Shown: positions 34,150 through 45,999 of the stretch, one piece after another
How positions within the stretch are numbered: the stretch's first letter is position 1
How the letters are laid out: each line of letters opens with the position of its first letter
Source: Nectonema munidae
Lineage: Eukaryota; Nematomorpha; Nectonematoida; Nectonematidae
Assembly: GCA_030549495.1 (NCBI GenBank)
Contig: JAUIRK010000949.1
Coordinates: 1-64,000, forward strand
Length of the DNA stretch: 64,000 nt
Reading direction: 5' to 3'
Notes under the pieces: generated by a model
The model's input: only the letters and a program-made list of their open reading frames with translations
The model's database searches: none
What the model was told of the DNA's origin: nothing
Position numbers and translations under genes: made by a program

Positions 34150-36200
34150 CTAAATTCGGGTCAAACAAAACAACCAAAGGAATTAATTAAACAACTACTA
34201 TAAATGATCAAAAACTCATTTTTTATTGAAAACTTTATTTAAAAAAAACTGCTTAATTTAATTATTTCTTCATATTTTTATATAAATTTCTTTTTAATTA
34301 TTAGATTAGTAACAATGAAAGCATTTTTTTATTCAATAAAGGATTTATTTTTTATTGCATTAAGCATATGTTGGAGACAATTAAAAAAGTCATGTAAAAA
34401 TTTTACCTTACCATTAACAAACATTCAAAGCAATTGTCTGAAAAGATGGAAAATTAAGGGTCGTGGCAAAATGAGATGAACAGAAACAAAGTTAAATTGC
34501 CACCTAATAAAAAAAGATATGAACATGAAACTTGACATAGATATAAATCTCGAGTTTCTTATTCAGAAAAATATCATCCTAATCTATAAAATGTCAAAGA
34601 CCTCATTATGATGAAAATAATGCAAAAATTTTATAATTGTGAACCATTTTTGTTACCTCGATAAAGATTGAAATGTCTATGCGAAAAAATTAAAACAAAA
34701 CTTTTTATTTTTAAGAAAAAAAATAAAATTAAACAAAATATAAATAAAAACTTTAAAAATTTCTTAACAGGTAAATATATTAAAATTTTATTATAAAATA
34801 ACTTAAATTAACAAATCTAGAAAATGTTAGATTATTCCCAAATAAAAAAAGCGTGTTTATGCTAAAATGATTTTACAATATTTTTTGAAAACTATTCTAT
34901 TTAATTGCAGAGCTTTGTTTTAAAAAATAAGTACACTAAAACCTGAAGATTAAAGATAAGTAGAATTAACTTTAATTTTAATGTATTATTCTGTTTTTAT
35001 AATATTTTCCAGAAAATAAATTAAAACGACTCACCACTATTGAATATCCACGGACTTTTTCTGATTATTTTTCATATGTAAAACTAGAGTCTTGTGTTTC
35101 TGTCTGGATTTACTGAATAAAATTAATTATATAAACACTATAATTTTGAGTTTCAAATTTCAATGGGGCTAAAAATCACGTTAAAACGCTGATATCTACT
35201 TTTTGAAAGAAAAATATAAAATTGAAAATTTTATATAATTTGCCTTTTTTAAGTTCCAATCGTTTCGGTAAAGTTATATTTTAATTTGAAGTGAGATTTT
35301 GGTCAAAAATGACCGCGATTAAAAATATTTTTCCCTTTCTTTATATATTTTTTTTGTTTCTTCAATGCAGTTGACATAACTCACAATTATTGCACCTGAG
35401 GTAAAAGCCCTTTAGGTAACTAAAATTTTTAATTTACATTAGGTTAAAATGCTAAAAAATTTCAAAAAATAGAATTTTCTTTTTGAATTAAATACAAGAA
35501 AATGAATTTTACTTAGCAAAGGTTATTGATATAAAAAATAAGTTATTTTTATGCCCTGTTTTAAACGCACAGTCACAATGTCAAAGTGCTTGAAAATTTC
35601 ATAAGTGAACTAAATTTTTTTCATATTATTAAATGAAATATTGTTAGAACACTCGTTTTTCTAAAATCAATTCACAACATACTAAAATTAATATTTTTAT
35701 CAAGGTTTTTTATTGGCAAAAACCTATCATTTTATAAAATTTAATTCAGAAGAGAATGGGAATTATTTAACTAATAACTTTATTTTCATGTCTAAAATTT
35801 TAAAACACAACTTTACTTTTTTCTATTTATTTAATATTCTAACGATTTTTTTTGAATGTTTCAAAACTATAAAGTATTTACTATATTTTGAAGGGATTAT
35901 GTATATATGAGGTCCCTTAACATGCAGGAAAAGGGGAGGGGGGCTAATTCTAATGCTCTGCATTAAAAAACAGGAGAGGTATAAAGCACGATAGGGAGGT
36001 GCGTTAAAATAAATTATAGACTTATTTATCGATGTTAAACTGAGTGAAAAGTTTTAGAGATATTAAATTATCAAATGTTTAGAAAAAATTAAAAAAAGTT
36101 TTGGCTTAGAAAAAAACAAACTGAAAGAATGAAAATTTCATTTAAAGTTTATATTGGATAAATTTGACTTCATTAGTTCAGAGTGCGAAGTAGGAAATTT
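34150..36200. other. Gene-less AT-rich stretch
   Basis: About 2 kb with no open frame or recognisable element. A short G-rich patch at 35920-36000 (ggaaaaggggaggggggc) stands out from the AT background and may be the end of an unidentified element. Confidence 0.6.
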
Positions 36201-36640
36201 TCACTGGAGGAGGAAAAAGATCAGTGCTTGTATGCATGTCTGAAGCTACATGCTACTACACTGCCTATATTTGGAGATGGATACCATACGTTCTATATAT
36301 CAAAAAAGTTTCAGTGAGAATGATTATGAATATGAGTCATGACAAACACTGAAACTACAAGAGTTAGGCCATATTATTGAATTGCCTCAAATGCTTGTAC
36401 AGTCATCTGATTACGTTATGATGTACAGATGTCATTCATCGAACTAAACTCACGTTCGCATTCAGCCGTGGAAACAGGGAATATATTAATAACTTGTAAA
36501 AAGTTTTAATAGTCATTTGATAAATATCCACATTTAAAATCTCGAAAGGCAGATACGTGCACACAGTCATTCAACAACTTCGTCAAATCTGCAATTGAGA
36601 TTGTCAATCCCAGCTTGGATGAACTGGTTGTGAAAGTTAA
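36200..36640 (-). pseudogene. hAT transposase C-terminal fragment
   Basis: Minus-strand reading gives FNQFIQAGIDNLNCRF, then further on FPVSTAECEREFSSMNDICT and RNQMTVQAFEAI. The A-ECER-FS-MN motif is the hallmark of the hAT dimerisation domain. The pieces are spread over two frames with stops. No terminal repeat or target duplication could be assigned. It differs in wording from the hAT copy at 58636-59650, so it is another family member. Confidence 0.6.
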
Positions 36641-36660
36641 AAAGGGAAGATCCGGTTAAA

Positions 36661-37531
36661 GAGTTTAATTCAAAAACATCGAAATTATTTATTGATACAA
36701 AGTAATAATCATTACAATTCTTAATCTTCGAAATTATGGTCTACAAGATAACCATTGTGTCATGTCTAAAAATAGTTATAAAATTATAATATATAAATTA
36801 AAAAGATTTTTATTTCTGCATCATTTAGTAACCGATACCGGTATAAGCTCCTTCACCACGTCAAGATGATGCAGTTTGAAGGAGATAAGACATGCAAAGA
36901 AATTTTTATAAGAGCGTATAAAAAATTATAGAAATAGGTTAAATTAAAATTGTGAAATCAGAGAGCTGTCCAATTTATTTTATCATTTTTCACATTTTTT
37001 AAAAAATCTAAATTTGGAGAAAAAATGATGCAAATAGCCAATACACTGGAAATTTCAGAATAATAATTCATCATTTGAATTTCCAGAAATAAATTGTTAA
37101 TGTAGAACATAGAAGGGAAAATGTTAGGTTGATTTTAACTCTAAACACATTTCAAAATAATATAGATCAATCTACATTACCTTAACCAATTTATACCCAG
37201 GACGAGGAGGGGATTTTCGAAATTCATATTAATTACAATGAAAAAAACTATCGTCTGCGTTTATTAAAGAAAAATTTCGGATACATGGGTTAACTACTAC
37301 AAGATAAGGAAACTGTTTATTTAATTCATTTTCAATATTCTTCCATGATAATAGAAAATATAGGAATTCAGGATATCTTTAGGATAAAATATTACAAAGT
37401 GTAAAAAAGTTTAATTCAAAAACATCGAGATTATTTATTGATACAAAGTAATAAGTAATCATTACAATTCAAGAGTTATAATCTTAATCTTTGAAATTAT
37501 GGTCTACAAGATAACCATTGTGTCATATCAG
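36661..37531. repeat. Direct repeat pair about 750 bp apart
   Basis: A segment of about 105-120 bp (tttaattcaaaaacatcg to aaccattgtgtcat) occurs at 36661-36766 and again at 37409-37527 with small indels. The 640 bp between them hold no gene I can see. This could be a segmental duplication or terminal repeats of an unidentified element. The second copy is followed at once by CAGGGGTGCACATT (37529). Confidence 0.6.
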
Positions 37532-37620
37532 GGGTGCACATTCGGGAAAAGAGGGGGGGGGCACAATTTGTTTTCAGGGGTAGGGGGCGAAAATGGCGTT
37601 TGCCCCCTCCCCCAATAATC
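37529..37620. mobile_element. G-rich terminus-like sequence with hairpin
   Basis: Begins CAGGGGTGCACATTCGGG, like a hAT end, and contains a G9 run and a hairpin (AGGGGGC ... GCCCCCT). The remaining bases to 38140 show no gene. No partner end was found. Confidence 0.3.
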
Positions 37621-38143
37621 TCTACAAGTAAGAGTACTTTTAAAAGTTTGTATATAAAAAATTTATGATGATCGCATTATAGGATGTAATGATCATTGAA
37701 CATGACAATACATGATGATGTAAGATGAGATGAAAAAGAGAATGAAAGATCGAATTTAGACTAGAATCATTCATCATGCCCAAGTGCTGTGAAATTTCTA
37801 TCCAAAATATTTTAAAACGATATAAGAGCTTAATAATAATAACAATTCCTTGCTTCAATATGCACACGATAAATAAGCAATGTTTATCACTGTGTCTCAA
37901 CTGGTCTTATAATAAATTGGAGAATGTTACATTTTAATGATCCACCTGCTCTTCCTCATCTTTTTCTTTCTCAGTGATTATATTTCACTAAGCGAATCTG
38001 AGATAGACCTGAAATTATCAAAATTAATTTACTTTTTATTTTGTTTATTTTAATTTTTTAGTCTGTCTATCTTGTCAATTTTACTTTTTTTATATTTCTT
38101 TATTTTGTCAAAATGGCAAAACGACAAAGCATATCAGTAACAT

Positions 38144-38545
38144 TTAACCCTATTAATGCTGGGCAAATTTTGTCCGCTCAAGTGCTGGGGGCGTAAAGTG
38201 TCCCCCTTATTTTTCTCAGATATTAATAGGTTTTTATAAATATTTTTAATGTTACATATATATTTCAACTATGCTGAATTCAGTGATGATGTCCATTTTT
38301 TATCAAAATCAATCAAACCTGTCAAAAAATTGATTTATATTAGACAGCTCATCTCAAAAAGGAACTTTATTTAAATAATTATATAAAGTTTTTTACCCAT
38401 GTATACCCATTTTCAAATATGCTGAATTCAGTGGTGATATTCATTTATTATGAAAATTAATCAAACCTGTCAAAAAATTGATCTAAATCTGACAGCTCAG
38501 GTGATATTCATTTTTTATGAAAATCAATCAAATCTGTCAAAAAAA
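38144..38545 (+). mobile_element. TTAA-CCCTATTA element with a triplicated module
   Basis: TTAA (38144-38147) then CCCTATTAATGCTGGGC and a G-rich/C-rich hairpin, as in the macrosatellite unit at 1037. A module of about 80 bp (gctgaattcagtg...aaaatcaatcaaacctgtc...gacagctca) follows, present at 38271-38350, 38419-38500 and, shortened, at 38501-38545. The same module occurs once in each macrosatellite unit. It abuts the MULE piece to its right. Confidence 0.55.
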
Positions 38546-38849
38546 TTGGATTGGCTTTGGTTAATCTACTTTTCAATCTTTTTTCCTGAAATACAAAATA
38601 AGTTAGAAAACATGACCCTAAATTGAATGTTCGATCAATGGTTATTATACATCTATTATCAATACATTCTAGAAATTGATTCAATTGAAAATCAGTATAT
38701 AAAATGAAAGAAGGTGGCTTACCCTGTGTTGAAAAGAAGTGTCTGATAAAAGGATGTTGGTTACAATACATGAAAATTGACATCTGAATTTCTTCAGACA
38801 GATTCATGAGTGTATTAGGATTTTCAATTTCATCTCTGCTACACTTCAT
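38545..38849 (-). pseudogene. MULE transposase N-terminal fragment
   Basis: The minus-strand frame contains PSFILYTDFQLNQF and IITIDRTFNLGSCFLTYFVF. The ID-TFNLG phrase carries the first catalytic Asp of this invertebrate MULE group. The reading runs into the TTAA-type element at about 38545, so the rest is missing. It is probably the same family as the pieces at 30600-32068, which cover the following part of the protein. Confidence 0.55.
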
Positions 38850-39197
38850 GTACCTTATAATTCCGCTGTTGCGAGGTGCTTGATTATCTAAAAGTTTTAT
38901 TAGTATTTAAAATTTCAAGTCAATTCATTGACTATTTTTAAAGTTATTAAAGTTTTTCTTGTGAGCTTTTCTGTCAGCTCATTTTGCCAGGACCGGAAAA
39001 TTAAAATTAATTTTAGTTGAATCATTATCATTTAAGTTTGTTCAATTATATTGATAAAGATTGTTAATTAAATGTAAATTATATTTACATATTTTATAGA
39101 AGTATTTAAAAAAAATCAATATTGGATTCAGGTTATTCAAAAATTATTATCAACGAAAAAAAAATAATAAGTCTTAATTTTAGTAATGTTTAACTAA

Positions 39198-39371
39198 CAG
39201 TCCGGTTTTTAGAATACATTTTAGTAGTTTTAGACAAATCATTTTACCGAATTCTAGTTTTCATCCGCAATCATAGTGCATTTAAAATAGGGTATTTTTG
39301 AGACCACAATAAAATTCCGGTTTTTCGTGAAGTCCGGTTTCAAGAGAGTCTGGTTTGTGGAGAGTCTACTG
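39198..39371. mobile_element. pogo/Tc1-like MITE remnant
   Basis: The left end reads CAGTCCGGTTTTTAG and the right end, reversed, CAGTAGACTCTCC. Internal repeats of 'agtccggttt' and 'agagtctggttt' on the right resemble pogo-type termini (CAGTAGACTCTC). The inverted match is imperfect and no clear TA duplication is seen. Confidence 0.35.
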
Positions 39372-39536
39372 TCCTTATTTTGAATGTATGATTGTTGAAG
39401 TATATGATGATGTATCTTTTACTATTGTTTTAATTTATCGACCTCCTAATTGTAATGTGAATGTATTTTTATCTAGGGTCAATACATTGCTAAAACATAC
39501 TGACAGTAAAAAAGGGCTTTTATATTGGATAATTTT
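39355..39536 (+). pseudogene. LINE endonuclease fragment
   Basis: The reading CPYFECMIVEVYDDVSFTIV then LIYRPPNCNVNVFLSRV matches the middle of a Jockey/CR1-type endonuclease (I-V-IYRPP-----F). The expected GDFN motif is replaced at about 39537 by a TTAA-CCCTATTA insertion. Confidence 0.55.
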
Positions 39537-39787
39537 AACCCTATTAGTGCTGGTAGCTTATTAGTTTTACACCCCCTTCTCTAAAAAATTAATTGTACAA
39601 AATTGGTTGAATCTTATCCCTTCAAATTTCGTGGCTTTTCCTAAAATTGCTAGCTGCATCTTTTGATACAATTTTCATAGTAGGTGAAGGTCCCTTTCAT
39701 TCCAAAAACTGTCAATCAAAATCAAAAATTAAAAATTTTTAGCAAAAGTTTGACATTATCTGTAGTTAACCTTATAACATAGGATCT
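39535..39787 (+). mobile_element. TTAA-CCCTATTAGTG element fragment
   Basis: About 250 bp starting TTAACCCTATTAGTGCTGG. It matches the inverse of 54912-55164 along its length, including aaaaaattaattgtacaaaa and gctagctgcatcttttga. The two copies define a dispersed family. The opposite terminus is not visible in either. Confidence 0.65.
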
Positions 39788-39842
39788 ATATTATATACTA
39801 GACGGTCCCTATATTTTTCTATCGCTTCGCTCGAGACGTAAG

Positions 39843-40080
39843 ATTCTGGGTCACCCTTATTCTAGGACGTGTGAAGAAACATCATTGCTACTTTGATTCT
39901 ACGACGTGTTAAAGATCATTGATACTGTGATTCTAAGACGTGTCAAAAATCATTGATACGGCGTGATACTAGGTCGAGTTAAAGATCATTGGTACCGCGT
40001 GATTCTAGGTCCAGTTAAAGATCATTGATACCGCGTTACCGCGTGATCCTAGATTCTATGAAAGATCATTGGTACTTTTT
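39843..40080 (+). repeat. 36-bp minisatellite
   Basis: Units starting gattctaggacgtg at 39895, 39929, 39965, 40001 and 40045, with a weaker one before, share ttaaagatcattgata and ccgcgt. Period about 36 bp, diverged. It lies 180 bp left of the 43-bp minisatellite. Confidence 0.75.
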
Positions 40081-40255
40081 AAAAGAAATTTATTGATAAT
40101 CGTATAAATTGTAACGAATAAAAGTAAAATATGCTTTAAAAAAAATAATGACACAATTTCTAAAACCACCCAAGAGGTAAGTGTCATGGTTTCGTTTTTG
40201 TTGACGCAGTATCCCCAGAAGGCCTAATCTGCGGGAAGTGAGTCCTTTTAATTAT

Positions 40256-41139
40256 TCGAACTTCCACCTTGAGAACAAAACCTAATCTCGCCTATACCTC
40301 AACTTACCACCTTCAGAATAGAACCTAAACTAATCTCACCTATACCTCGACCTTTCACCTTCAGAACAGACCTAATCTAATCTCACCTCTACCTCGACCT
40401 TCCACTTTCAAAACAGACCTAAACTAATCTCACCTATACTTCGCCCTTGAACCTTCAGAACAGAACCTATTCTCACCTATATCTCGACCTTTCACCTTCC
40501 GAACAGAACCTAATCTCGCCTATACCTCGACCTTCCACCTTCAGAACAGACCTAAACTAATCTCACCTATACTTCGCCCTTCCACCTTCAGAACAGAACT
40601 TATTCTCACCTATACCTCGACCTTTAATCTTCAGAACAGAACCTAATCTCGCCTATATCTCTACCTTCCACCTTTAGAACAGAACCTAATCTCGCCTATA
40701 CCTCGACCTTCCACTTTCAGAACAGAACTTAATCTCGCCTATACCTCGACCTTCCACCTTCAGAACAGAACCTATTCTCACCTATACCTCGATTTTCCAC
40801 TTTCAGAACAAAACATAATGCCATCTATACCTCGACCTTCCACCTAATCTCGCCTATACCTCGACATTCCACCTTCAGAACAAAACCTAATCTTACCTAT
40901 ACCTCGCTCTTCTACCTTCAGAACAGAACCTAATCTCGCCTATACTTCAACTTTCCACCTTCAGAACAGAACCTAATCTCGCCTATACTTCGACCTTCCA
41001 CCTTCAGAACAGAACCTATTTTCGTCTATAGCTCGACCTTCCACCTTCAGAACAGAATCTAATCTCGCCTATACTTCGAACTTCTACCTTCAAAATAGAA
41101 CCTAATCTCGCCTATACCTCGACCTTCCACCTTCAGAAC
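40256..41139 (+). repeat. 43-bp minisatellite, left block
   Basis: About twenty diverged copies of a 43-bp unit containing ccttccaccttcagaacag and aacctaatctcgcctatac. The array continues at 45486 on the far side of the Ty3/Gypsy insertion, and a short third block lies at 46985-47117. The unit has no stop in one minus frame, which produces spurious open frames. Confidence 0.93.
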
Positions 41140-41499
41140 TGTAGTATAATTCAAGCCTTCAAGCATCACTTCACCTTTTCCATTATCAAATCTCCTCTCC
41201 ACTTATTTTATCACTCGAGCTTAATTGTTAAAACCTTGCCATTAACTTCAATTATACAAATCATGTTAATATATATTGCACTCATTTTCTATTTGTTTAT
41301 TCACCTTGTTGTCCTGTTCGTTGTTGCTTGTTTTCTCACTCCTGATGTTAGGTGTTAGGTGTTTGTCCTGTTCATTGTTGCTTGTTTTCTCACTCCTGAT
41401 GTTAGTAAGACATTTCACTTCTTTCTTTTGCACTTTTATACCAACTACATTTCAGGGTGTTAAATTAAGAGTTTATTTTGTATCGCTTTTATCACAACA
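41140..41499 (+). repeat. 5' LTR of the Ty3/Gypsy element
   Basis: 360 bp, with a tandem duplication of about 54 bp in its middle (around 41320-41404). Short open frames across the LTR are not genes. Confidence 0.92.
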
Positions 41500-41549
41500 T
41501 TTTTAACACCTAAACATCAACATGAAATTTACGTCTGTTTAGTTATCAA

Positions 41550-44500
41550 ATGATAGATAATAAGTCGTGCAGCTCGTCCTTACACACTAATGGAATGTCT
41601 AAGGCTAATTTGTTTCGACCCTCTGTTTTTGAGGTTTTACCGGGTCTGTCTAACTCAGAAAGTTCTTACAAACAGTTCAAACGGGGATTTAACAAATTTT
41701 TAGAAAGTATTGATCCCCCTCTTACCGATCAAGCCGATTGTTTAGAACTGCTCTTTAGATACATTTCAAATGAAATATATGATTTGGTTTCAGAGGTTTC
41801 TACGTTTTCTGAAGCGATAGATCATTTAGACAAACTGTATACAAAGGAGAGGAACACTATTTATGCTAGACATCTACTAATGAATCGAAAGCAAAATGAA
41901 ATTGAAGAGATAGATACATATATATCTGAGTTAAGGAAAATGGTAAGGGACTGTAAAGTAAAAGCTGTAAGCGCTGATGAGCATCAGAGTATGTTGGTTT
42001 TGGATTCTTTCGTAACGGGTCTAAAAGACCCCTCAATAAGAACAAGAATACTTGAGGCTGATTACTCATTAGAGGAAGCCATTAATTTAGCTAGGTCATT
42101 AGAGTTTGCAAAGAAAAACTCATTAGCGTATAAGGATAATTCTTTTGTTTCAGCTGTAGTTTCAGAAACAAAAGAACACAGTTCGGCTTCAACATTTTTG
42201 ACTAAAAAAAATTCAAATACAGCGATACGTAGAGAATGTTATAACTGTGGTAATCCTGTACATTCTAAGATACATTGCCCCGCACGTTTCATAGTATGTC
42301 ACTCTTGTGGCAAAATTGGCCATTTTTCAAAAATGTGTATGTCTAAAAAAAAGTTTAATGTTAAACAAACTTTTTTAAAAACACAGTCAGCTGCCATTTT
42401 AAAAAGTCCCAACAATGTTAAACTAGCGACACTCAATTTATCATCACGATTTTTCCGACCAATTTTTATAAAAGGAAAAGAATTAAGAGCGCTTATTGAT
42501 ACCGGATCAGAATTATCCTTTATAAATGAGAAAATTATATTTGATTTAAATCTACCAATAAAGCTTTGTAATAAATTTACTGTAGAATTGGCTCAAAAAT
42601 CTAGTTTGATAATTAATTCCTTTATCCTTACAGATATAATGTTTGAAGGGCGCTCTTATAAAAGTGTTAAGCTTTTAATAATGAAAACTTTGATAAGCGA
42701 TGTAATTCTTGGTGAAGATTTCCAAGTAAAATACAAAAGCTTAGTAGTTAACTTTGGTGGGCCTTTAGAATCATTGAAATTGTGTGCTTTAAAACCTCTT
42801 AACATTCCATATCCTCAACTTTTTCCCAATTTGTCTAAGAGTTGCAAACCTATAGCCATCAAATCAAGGTTGCATTCAAATTTAGATAAAATATTTATTG
42901 CTCAAGAAGTTCAAAGGCTACTTGAAGCAAAAATAATTAGACATAGTAATAGTCCTTGGCGCGCTCAGGTCTTGGTGGTACGTAATGAAGTGAATAAACC
43001 ACGTATGTGCATAGATTACAGTACAACAGTTAATAAATATTCTTCCTTAGATGCCTACCCGCTTCCCCGAATTGATGATATTATTCAGAAGGTTTCACAT
43101 TACAATTTTTTTTCGAAACTTGACATGACTTCAGCATACCACCAAATAGAGATTTCTCCAGATGAAAGGAAGTTTACAGCTTTCGAGTCTAATAACAGTC
43201 TTTATGAATTTAATCGTATCCCGTTTGGATTAACTAATGCTGTGGCTGTTTTTCACGTGTTATAAACACTATAATTAATGAAAGCGATTGCCGTGGAGTC
43301 GTAGCGTATCTTGATGATATTACAGTGTGCGGTAAAACGAAACAAGAGCATGATGAGAATTTGGAAAAGTTTATGTCGGTTGTTGAGAAATACGGTCTTA
43401 CGCTAAATCAAGAAAAATGTGTTTTCTCAACTGACAAAATTAACTTGTTGGGATATGAAATTAAGAATGGTACAATTTCGCCTGACCCTAAGAGGATTGA
43501 GCCGTTGATGCGATTACCTGTTCCAAATAGTAAAAAAGAGTTAGAACGTGTTCTAGGTTTATTCGCATATTATGCTAAATTTATACCTCATTACTCTGAC
43601 AGTATTCGTTTTTTATTAAATTTTTCTAAATTTCCATTAAGTAAAAATCAAGAAAAATCTTTTGAAACCTTGAAAACTTCTTTATCTAAATCTTCGTTAT
43701 ACTCCATATCTGAAAATGATGGCAATTTCACTGTTGAAACTGACGGTTCAGATTTAGCACTTTCCGCTATTTTAAGTCAAAAAGGAAGACCGGTAGCGTA
43801 CCACTCTAGAACTTTTCACAACCATGAGAAAAGTTATCCTTCTATAGAAAAGGAAGCCTTAGCAATAGTGGACTCAGTACGTAAATGGAAACATCTGTTG
43901 ATGGGACGGCGTTTCACCATAATTACTGACCAAAAGCCAGTCTCATTTCTTATGAATGCCAATAAGAGTCTAAGTAAAATAAAAAATGATAAAATTGTCC
44001 GTTGGAGACTTGAATTGGCCCAGTTTAGGTACGATATTAACTATAGACCAGGGAAAAACAATGTAGCTGCAGATCTATTTTCACGTGTTTCTTCTATCAG
44101 GGTAAATAAACTCAGAGAGTTACATCAGGAACTTTGTCATCCTGGCGTTACACGGTTGTATCATTACGTTAAGACTAAGAACATGCCATATTCACTTCAA
44201 GAAGTCAGAGAAATTAATAACTTGTGTTCCATTTGTTCAGAAGTAAAGCCTCGTTTTTATAAACCTCCTGACTCTCATTTAATCAGAGCAACTGAGCCAT
44301 TTCAACGCTTATCAATAGATTATAAAGGACCCTTACCCACTACATCCAAAAACAGGTACCTATTCACTGTTATTGATGAATACAGTAGGTTCGTTTGGGC
44401 CTTTCCATGTAAATACGCTGATACAAACAACGCTAAGGAACATCTTTTTAGTATTTTCACCGTTTTTGGTTTACCACAAATTATTCATTCAGATAGAGGT

Positions 44501-45184
44501 ACCCATTTTACTTCAAAAGAATTTGAAGATTGGTTGAAAAATCACGGTATAGTCCCCTCTCATACAATGCCCTATCATCCTACATCCAACGCTCAATGTG
44601 AACGCTACAACGGGGTTATTTAGAGGTCTTTAGTTCTTGCATGTAAAAATAAAGGTTTACCCTTATCTCAGTGGGAAGAAGTTCTACAGCAGGTTTTACA
44701 TTCTCAACGGTCGTTATTATGCACCACCACTAACGAAACACCACACGAGCGTCTATTTATTCACCGTCGTAGGACCTCTAATAGCGAGGCATTGCCCAAC
44801 TGGCTGCTAAGCCCTAGGCCGGTTTATTTAAAAAAACATGTTAAATTTTCAAAATATGAGTCCCCAGTAGAAGAAGTGGAGCTTATTGAAGCCAATCATA
44901 ATTCCGCTCGCATTCGTAAGAGTGATGGTCGGGAAACGAGTGTTTCACTTATAGACTTAGCACCTAAAACTTGTTGTGATCAATGTAATCAAAATGAACA
45001 ATCATCAAATGGAGAAGATCAACACAAAGAAGTAAACAAATTGCAAACAACTGAAGATGATGTTCAAAGTAATGAAGAAATGGATCCGGAACTGATGAGT
45101 ATGCCTAGAAGATCAACAAGAATCAAAAACCCGCCAAAAAGATTCACTTCGGAAGATTACTTAGGAGGGAAGAGTGTAGTATAA
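41550..45184 (+). pseudogene. Ty3/Gypsy gag-pol remains (broken, about two breaks)
   Basis: Order of parts: a capsid-like gag region, two zinc knuckles (CYNCG..., CHSCGKIGHFSKMC) near 42235-42345, an aspartic protease (ALIDTGSELSFI) near 42490, a reverse transcriptase (FSKLDMTSAYHQI, AYLDDI) around 42850-43500, RNase H (ETDGSDLALSAIL) around 43730-44080, and an integrase with an HHCC-type finger (HQELCHPG) and the catalytic core (SIDYKGPL, HSDRGTHFTS) from about 44110. The gag-PR-RT-RH-INT order with the integrase last is that of Ty3/Gypsy. No envelope gene is seen. The element is treated as a fossil. Confidence 0.9.
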
Positions 45185-45480
45185 TTCAAGCCTTCAAGCA
45201 TCACTTCACCTTTTCCATTATCAAATCTCCTCTCCACTTATTTTATCACTCGAGCTTAATTGTAAAAACCTTGCCATTAACTTCAATTATACAAATCATG
45301 TTAATATATATTGCACTCATTTTCTATCTGTTTATTCAACTTGTTGTCCTGTTCGTTGTTGCTTGTTTTCTCACTCCTGATGTTAGTAAGACATTTCACT
45401 TCTTTCTTTTGCACTTTTATACCAACTACATTTCAGGGTGTTAAATAAAGAGTTTATTTTGTATCGCTTTTATCACAACA
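45175..45480 (+). repeat. 3' LTR of the Ty3/Gypsy element
   Basis: 306 bp, nearly identical to the 5' LTR apart from the latter's internal tandem copy. Confidence 0.92.
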
Positions 45481-45485
45481 AGAAC

Positions 45486-45905
45486 AGAACCTATTCTCAC
45501 CTATACCTCGATCGTCCACCTTCAGAACAGAACCTAATCCCTCCTATACCTCGACCTTCCACCTAATCTCGCATATACCTCGCTCTTCCACCTTCAGAAC
45601 AGAACCTAATCTTGTCTATACCTCGCTCTTCCACCTTCAGAACCGAACCTAATCTCGCCTATACTGCGACCTTCCACCTTCAGAACAGAACCTAATCTCA
45701 CCTATACCTCAACCTTCCACCTTCAGAACAGAACCTAATCCCACCTATACCTTGAACTTCCACCTTCAGAACAGAACCTAAACTAATCTCACCTATACCA
45801 AACATAATTATACTTCGACTTTCCACCTTCAGAACAAAACCTAAACTGATCTCGCCTATACCTCGATCTTCCACCTTCAGAACAGAACGTAAACTAATCT
45901 CGCGA
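45486..45905 (+). repeat. 43-bp minisatellite, right block
   Basis: About ten copies of the same 43-bp unit as at 40256-41139, originally continuous with it. It ends in a segment (aatttaaaaaagtattaatg) that joins the helicase remains and occurs again at 47290. Confidence 0.9.
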
Positions 45906-45999
45906 AAAAACTTATATAAACACAATGATTATTATTTAAAATAAGCCCTATTAATAAACTAATTTAAAAAAGTATTAATGAGTTTTATTAATAACAGGT

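Larger units (their letters stand above)
41140..45480 (+). mobile_element. Ty3/Gypsy LTR retrotransposon inserted in the minisatellite
   Basis: A full-length element with LTRs at 41140-41499 and 45175-45480, both TGTAGTATAATTC...ATCACAACA, and the 5-bp target duplication AGAAC on both sides (41135-41139, 45481-45485). A purine-rich tract precedes the 3' LTR. The 5' LTR is longer because it holds an extra tandem copy of about 54 bp. Otherwise the LTRs differ at only about four of 306 positions, so the insertion is fairly young. The coding region is broken. Confidence 0.93.

Noticed and set aside
35900-36000. G-rich patch as a quadruplex or telomere-like repeat
   Set aside because: Only one short G run, not a periodic telomere motif. 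Noted as a possible element end only.
41276-41506. Leu/Ser-rich frame in the 5' LTR
   Set aside because: It spans the LTR and its tandem duplication, so it is not a gene.
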